Of a DNA stretch of 64,000 nucleotides, positions 58,890-64,000 are shown in pieces (position 1 is the first letter of the stretch; each line of letters starts with the position of its first letter). Source of the stretch: Apus apus (lineage: Eukaryota > Chordata > Aves > Apodiformes > Apodidae); contig NC_067287.1 of NCBI RefSeq assembly GCF_020740795.1, positions 9,935,501 through 9,999,500 of the forward strand, read 5' to 3'. Position numbers and translations under genes: made by a program. Below the pieces are notes generated by a model. It had not been told where the DNA came from, ran no database searches, and saw nothing but the letters and a program-made list of their open reading frames with translations.

Positions 58890-60719
58890 CTAGGATACAG
58901 AATAATAAAAAGTGAAATCCAAAGTCCTACTGGCAAAACATTGCCTTTTATACAGAAGTGTGGTTTATAGCTCCCAATTTTATTCTACTGTTATTACTTA
59001 CTGGTATTTTTTAGCATATTCTGATCTTCTCTCTCCTTTCCATAGATTTAGAAAGCACAACTAAGCAAAGAAATCAAGAAATCTAGGCCTCAAGTGCATA
59101 GCATTATTCTGTTCAAATCAACCTCCCCACCTAATAGATCCTCTCCCACCTTTCCTCAAGATCTTCTTCTCTTTCCTTCCAATGCCTTATGAATCACAGC
59201 AGTGTGAGTTGCAGAAAAGTGGAAAGTTCAGGTGTGCTTTCTCAGCTTAACATATTTGGATTCTGAGAAACAGCCTTACATTGTTCACTGTTTCCTGTAA
59301 GCCTGTGGATACTTCCAGTTTCTCTTCTCAATCAGCAACCAACCCCCTTCCTGTGACTGAGCAGAGGCAGGCATGGGAGTGGCCATGGTCCTCAGAGAGG
59401 CAACATGCCCTCCTCTGAAACGGTCTGTCTACAAGGTTCTCTTTTTGTGACCCAGCAGCTGCCAGACCTGGTGAAACATGCCCTGAGCCCCCAAAATGCC
59501 TGCTCAGATATCTTTTCCATATAAGTGGCTGACCTTATTCTTCCTCCAAAGGCCCTAAAAGATAACAACAGCATCACTGAGCCTGTGGTGATTTGAGGGT
59601 TTGGGTTTGCCTTACTGTTTACCCTGAGGAGGACGCTTGGTCAAGATGCATGTCCTCCTGCCAGTTGTTTTTTCCTCTCTCTTTTCTTTCTCTCTCTCTT
59701 TCCTACTGTTTATCCTCCCCACCATTAGGCTGACACAACCATTGTCAGGGACATATTCTTAAATGAATCCATGAATTAATCTGAATTAAAAAAAAAAACA
59801 AATAGCCTTCACCACGAACCTTAATTTTATTGAAAGCACTAGCCTGACAGACTGATGCAGCAGCACAACTGAATGAACTGCCACTAGAACTCCAGCTGAG
59901 AAAGCAAATGTGAAAAGCCACACCGTAATCAGGGCTTCAGAATGCTTGTAAAAGCAGAAAATGCTACTTCTCCTCCTCTGAGCTTCCTGTGCTGCAAAGG
60001 CTGGAGGCTGCCCCTGCCCTCTCCAGGCCATTCTGAACATTTTGTCACGAATCTCCAGCAAGGTCCAAAGGTGAGACCCCCACGCCCCTGCAGGGTCAGT
60101 GACTCCCAGCTGCACCCACAGAGGAGCGTCTGCAGACACACTCATTCAACTGTGGCACAGGGATCTTAGACTGAACTTTGTCCCTAATTCCGTGGCTCTT
60201 CCTGGGTCTGCACTTAAAGCTAGTTCTTTCCTTGCATGGAACTTAAGAATTCAGAAGGGCTTTTCAAACCACATTTTTTAGGGAACGAAAATAATGGTAA
60301 AGAGTAGGGCAGTTTGTATATGATCACTATGGCAATACAGCCCTCTCTTGGCAGATGTCAGCACTGCTATACGCAGCAGTTCTGTTAATTAGTGTAAATC
60401 AATTTGTACGACTTTAATCAAACTTTCCTCCAGGGTATGCTACCTGCTTGTAAAAAAGAGCCTTAGCGTTTTGCACTTACAAAGCACACACACTGCTTCA
60501 TCAGAACACTTCTGAGCTCCTACTTTTAGGCACAGAAAATGCAAGCGAATCCCGCTGAAGTCATGGATAATCATGTTGATTCGTAACCACGTCTAATTGA
60601 TACATTTCGGGTCGCTGCTGGCTCTTCCACGCTGACGTTTCCAGCCTGCTGGCTGCGGCTGGCAATGTTAAACTGCAACCCAGGAACACCCCGTGCAGAC
60701 GGATAAACGAGGGGCTTAC
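58890..60719 (-). other. PARP9: PARP9 5' intron
   Basis: The region between the first coding exon of PARP9 and its promoter. It contains a CT-rich stretch near 59,675-59,705 and an A run near 59,788. I recognise no coding exon here. Confidence 0.6.
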
Positions 60720-61300
60720 CTAAAGCGCTGTTGTCTTTCGAGGTCCGTGCCAGGTAACTCTACTTAAAAACAAACAAACACACACATAAACAAAACAACA
60801 AAAAAAACAAACCCACCAAACACAACCAAAAATCAACCAGCAAAAAGCAGACGCAGGAAAGAGACAACAGATGTTCCTGTTCGCCGGGCCACGTTCCGAC
60901 AGGAGCAGCTCTGCCGTAAGGAAAACCGGCAGCAGCCCCTTTTCCAACGCTCCTAGGAAGTTTCCCGACATTTAAAGTCGCGATTCAGAGCGGAAAGGAC
61001 GGCGAGGGCACCGTGAAGCCACCCACCGCTGCCGCCAGCCCAGCTGCCCGGCCGCGACGTGTTAACCCCACCCGCAGGACCCGGGCAGAAAACAGCTCTT
61101 TTTTGCCCCCCCTCTTTGTGGCCCCCAGTGCCTCCACGCCCTGGCCGGCGGGTGCGTGAGGCCCCGCAGGGCCCGTCCCGGGCGCTTCCAGCCACCGCTC
61201 CCGCAGCGGGGTCCGGCCCCGCGCCAGCCCCGGCCCCGCCGCCTCACCTGGACCATCCCCAGGAACCGGCGCGGCTGCCCGCGGCCCCGTCCCGCTGCGG
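60720..61300 (-). other. PARP9: Candidate untranslated 5' exon region of PARP9
   Basis: On the minus strand, good splice donors lie at 61247 (CCAG before GTGAGG) and 60719 (TTTAG before GTAAGC). Either could end a non-coding first exon that joins the acceptor before 58889. The sequence alone cannot choose between them. A CA/AAAC-rich simple repeat lies at about 60,762-60,836. Confidence 0.45.
60762..60836. repeat. AAAC/CA-rich simple repeat
   Basis: Imperfect repeats of AAAC, CACA and AACA just below the PARP9 promoter island. Confidence 0.8.
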
Positions 61301-61745
61301 GAAGCGATCCCTGTCTCCCTCACGTAAGCGGCGGGAGCGGGAGCGGCGCCAGGGGCGGGGAAGCGGAGCCCCGAGGAGGAAGCGAAAGCGAAAGCGGGCG
61401 GCGGCCATGGCGGCGGGAGCGCTGCTGGTGCGGCTCAGCCCCGCGCCCGCGGCCGGCGAGAAGGCGCGGCTGAAGCTGCTCCGCTACTTCCAGTCAGCCC
61501 GGCGCTCGGGGGGCGGCGAGTGCGAGGTGCGGCCCGGGTCCGGGCCCGGCACCTTCTGGGTGCACTTCCAGCAGGAGCAAGGTACGGGGCAGACGGGGCC
61601 GGGCCGGGCCGGGCCGGACGGCTCGGCAGCCCGCGGGGTCCCGCAGCCTTGCGAGGGGGCGGGAATGGCCGCCCAGGGCAGCGGGTGCCTCCGGTGCCGC
61701 GGGGCAGGGCGCGGGCAGGCGGCCTGGGCGGCCGCTTGTAGCTGT
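60960..61745. promoter_or_regulatory. CpG island: divergent promoter of PARP9 (-) and DTX3L (+)
   Basis: GC- and CpG-rich block covering DTX3L exon 1 and the presumed PARP9 first exon. In mammals PARP9 and DTX3L are transcribed from one interferon-gamma-responsive bidirectional promoter. The head-to-head layout and distance here (DTX3L ATG at 61407, PARP9 donor at 61247 or below) show the same arrangement. A GGGCC repeat lies just inside DTX3L intron 1, near 61,596-61,618. Confidence 0.85.
61376..61396 (+). promoter_or_regulatory. ISRE/IRF-type element (three GAA(A)GC repeats)
   Basis: The sequence GGAAGCGAAAGCGAAAGC contains GAAAGCGAAA (61384-61393), a match to the GAAAnnGAAA core recognised by IRF1 and ISGF3. 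A third half-site GGAA precedes it at 6-bp spacing. It ends about 10 bp before the DTX3L start codon, so it is either in the 5' leader or at the start of transcription. It fits the known interferon induction of this gene pair. No STAT1 GAS site (TTCnnnGAA) was recognised beside it. Confidence 0.65.
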
Positions 61746-62030
61746 CAAGCGTTCGGGTCACTGGAGCAGCCCGTCCCCACGTTCCTTGCAGTGAAGAAGA
61801 ACGTGGAATCCCGCACAGATCACGCCCTCGAAATCGATGGCAGACACCTGAAGATAGTCATGCTGCTGGGACAGGAGGACCTGAGCAAGAGCCCGCTTGC
61901 AGAGCAGGCTTCCCCCAGCTCTGCCCTCCCGCCCGGCTCTGCCCTCCCGCCCAGCTCTGCCCCACCTCGGCGGGAGCAGCAGGCAGCCCAAGGCCACGGA
62001 GTCTCGGCAGAAGACATCCTTACCGGAAAG
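61407..62030 (+). CDS. DTX3L: DTX3L (BBAP) E3 ubiquitin ligase, first two coding exons; rest beyond the window
   Basis: DTX3L is the RING/DTC E3 ligase that partners PARP9. Exon 1 is 61407-61581 and exon 2 is 61792-62030, joined in phase (174+1 and 2+237 nt) to give 138 codons, ending in phase 0 at a GTACGT donor. The start lies in GCGGCCATGG, a good Kozak site. The N-terminus has LLVRLSPAP and RLKLLRYFQS, followed by SGGGECEVRP and PGTFWVHF; human DTX3L has LLVRV, YFQSS, SGGGECTV and PGTFRVEF in the same order. Exon 2 ends with a Pro/Ser/Ala-rich stretch made of an 18-bp tandem repeat (SALPPGSALPPSSAPP). The RING and Deltex C-terminal domains are not in the remaining 2 kb, so they must lie downstream. 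Without splicing at 62031 the frame runs on for seven codons (VRQEEQ, stop). Confidence 0.87.
61915..61966 (+). repeat. DTX3L: 18-bp coding tandem repeat in DTX3L exon 2
   Basis: Copies of AGCTCTGCCCTCCCGCCC differing by one base (about 2.7 units) encode SSALPP, GSALPP and SSAPP in tandem. It expands the linker after the N-terminal domain and may vary in length between individuals or species. Confidence 0.85.
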
Positions 62031-64000
62031 GTACGTCAGGAAGAGCAGTAACCAGCAGCGTCACGACCTGCCCAGCACGTAGTTCCACACGTCCTGTGCC
62101 TTGTTTCATGTTGCACTTCAATACTTCATGCCAAGCAAGTGTCAGTTATGTTCTCTTAGTCAGTAAAGAGGGGGGCAGGGGGTGACTTCTGAGTGCTGGA
62201 GCACAGGTCATCCACACACTGTTGACAGGGACCATGTTAACATCCTGACCTTGCTTTTGCTAGGAAAGGTTGGACCAGGTCATCTTGAGGTCCCTTCCAA
62301 CCTGATATTCTATGATTCTGTGTTCTCCAGCATGGCTTTGGCCTGTGCCAACCAGTGCTCCCCACAGCAGCACCCTGGCAGGTTTTGGGGGAGAATCTGC
62401 ACCAAGGACTGCTCCGAAAAGGTGGAAGTTCTATGAGAGTCGGATCCTTTCCTGCTATGCAGACTTCTAACACTATTTCAGCATGGTTTGCACCTTCCAG
62501 CAGCCCTAATTACTTTCATCCCTTACATCAGTGTTAAAAAAGCACATTTCAATGGGCACAGCAAACTATTTCAGACACTTGGAACTTAAGCTTACTCAGG
62601 GAAGAAGAGATCAACCGTGTGTTAGGGATGTGGGGTAGGGGCCAGGCTATATGTTACATGATGTGGCTGACACCGAGGCAGATATCTGGCCCAGAGGGTT
62701 TACCCTCTTTTCCACAGTAGCATAGATGCAGCTTCTGAGGTACTTTGTGTGCTAACATAGTGGTAAAGTGACATCTCTAGTGGCGTGCTGCAAATTTCCC
62801 TATCCTTTTGTCTGTGCAAAGTAGAGATGTGAACATGTTCATTACTGTTTTTCAGAATCCTGTTTTCTGCTTTAACCCCGAGTTACTGAAGTATAACTTT
62901 TGGGATTTCTTTTAACAGAAAGATAGTAGGAGAAAACTAGAAAGTCTAATATAATTAAAGAACAACGTAATTTAACTTAAATGAGCTGTTAAATCATGTG
63001 TTTCTGTCACCCAATACTAAGGGGACAGACAGGTTCTTTTGGGGAACCTTGGCAGCATGATGATGGCACGAAGCTGTAGTTACAATTTAAGCTTTATTTA
63101 TTCTCTAACAGGGTTTTATGGTTAGCATAGCATGGAATTACTGATCAGAACAGCACAGGATTTCTATGAGCAGAATCAGTGTGATACAGTTTTATTAAAC
63201 AGCTTCTGTTTTCTAATCACATGGATCCTCTGCAGATCATGTCAAATCTTAATAATTGGCTTGCTGTATCAATGTAACAGTCATAACTTAGACTCAAAAC
63301 CCACATAAAATAATACAAGTCATTCACTGAGGTCTCAGAGGAAGCGGAGGACAGTGGAGTTGTCCCTAGGCACTGCAAAATCATGGGTCTCACTGTCCAG
63401 CAGCAGCTGCCATCCACATTCCCACTTAGGACTTTAACTGCTTGATTTTTTTTGGACAGTGCTCTGTGGGCTTATTACATGTCTCTGTTCTGTGCCGGGG
63501 TCATCACCAACTGGTTGGCAGGCTGCCTGGGACCTTCAAGGCCAATAAGGAGGGGAGTAACTGGTCTGGTACCCAGGAACCTTGAGAACGACAGGGAGGG
63601 GAAAAATAAATCTGTTTTGGTGCACAGGACCTTGAGGGCCTGATAATGAGAGGAAAAGGGACTCGTACATGAGCAGCTTGGTCTCAGAGAACAGCTCTTA
63701 GCTTTATGACACGGTGTTAGTTAAGATAAGCACATTACCAGAGGTCAGGAGCAGGGAGTGCTGGTCACAGTCTCGGTTCAAGTAGCAAAGTTATTGTCTT
63801 TGTTCCTGCTGATGACCTGAACAGATTTAGTTTTTGCTACTGACTTAGAAGCAGCCTGCTTAACTTAGGTATCTGTAATGTCAGTATACATGGCATAAAA
63901 GAAACAGGGTGTAGAGTTGTGTCTGCAGTAATCTGGCCCTGCTGGGAGGTATGGGGCTTTTTCTTTTCTCAAAATACAGAAGCAGTAGGCTTAGAAAAAA
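62031..64000 (+). other. DTX3L: DTX3L intron 2 (runs past the window end)
   Basis: Sequence after the exon 2 donor. It contains a short CR1 tail at 62258-62322 and otherwise only small open frames without recognisable domains. I did not find the large third exon expected for DTX3L. Confidence 0.65.
62258..62322 (+). mobile_element. CR1 LINE, short 3' tail
   Basis: GGTTGGACCAGGTCATCTTG, AGGTCCCTTCCAACCTGATA and TTCTATGATTCTGTG: the last 60 or so bases of CR1 on the + strand. Confidence 0.88.

Noticed and set aside
59200-59800. Possible long-terminal-repeat-like block in the PARP9 5' intron
   Set aside because: It has a CT-rich part and AT-rich promoter-like patches, but I could not find matching end repeats, a target-site duplication or a recognisable family.
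61059-62051. A 330-codon + strand open frame running through the PARP9/DTX3L island
   Set aside because: Its middle part is the true DTX3L exon 1, but the upstream extension is GC-driven and the frame crosses DTX3L intron 1 (61582-61791). The spliced model fits the human protein far better.
63430-63660. Possible mobile-element segment near the window end (63-codon open frame)
   Set aside because: The sequence looks repeat-like in places, but I recognise no family, no ends and no domain.
1-64000. CRISPR arrays, rRNA and tRNA genes
   Set aside because: None seen. The repeats present are microsatellites, one minisatellite and CR1 fragments, and I found no tRNA-like or rRNA-like sequence by eye.

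Overview
This window is avian nuclear DNA. It carries vertebrate split genes with short introns, many CR1 LINE 3' fragments ending in the ATTCTATG-type tail that is typical of birds and other sauropsids, and two GC-rich CpG-island promoters. I cannot name the species from the sequence alone. Five protein-coding genes can be rebuilt exon by exon. In every one the exon phases fit and the total coding length is a multiple of three.

Layout: (1) 1-27,660, + strand: the 3' 22 coding exons of ESYT3, an ER-plasma membrane tether with SMP and C2 domains; its first exons lie upstream of the window. (2) 28,090-40,130, - strand: all of CEP70, a centrosomal coiled-coil protein, in 16 coding exons. Its 3' end faces that of ESYT3 across about 430 bp. 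(3) 40,400-47,330, + strand: FAIM, sharing a CpG-island promoter with CEP70. Both the short form (179 aa) and the brain-type long form (202 aa, with its own start exon) are encoded. (4) 49,630-61,250, - strand: PARP9, with two macrodomains and a PARP fold that carries a degenerate catalytic triad. (5) 61,407-end, + strand: the first two coding exons of DTX3L, head-to-head with PARP9 over a second CpG island. A repeated GAAA (IRF/ISRE-type) element lies just upstream of the DTX3L start codon.

The genes form two divergent pairs (CEP70/FAIM, PARP9/DTX3L) and two convergent pairs (ESYT3/CEP70, FAIM/PARP9). ESYT3-CEP70-FAIM is the same order as human 3q22. PARP9-DTX3L is a conserved divergent pair whose products form one E3 ligase/ADP-ribosylation complex in interferon and DNA-damage responses, but in human it lies about 16 Mb away in 3q21. 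The FAIM-PARP9 junction therefore marks a rearrangement between lineages. The rest of the window is introns, CR1 fragments, microsatellites and one short minisatellite. I saw no RNA gene, no CRISPR array and no clear viral fossil. I found no wholly new system; the most notable points are the interferon-type promoter element, the altered second macrodomain loop of PARP9, the conserved FAIM long-form exon and the gene junction.
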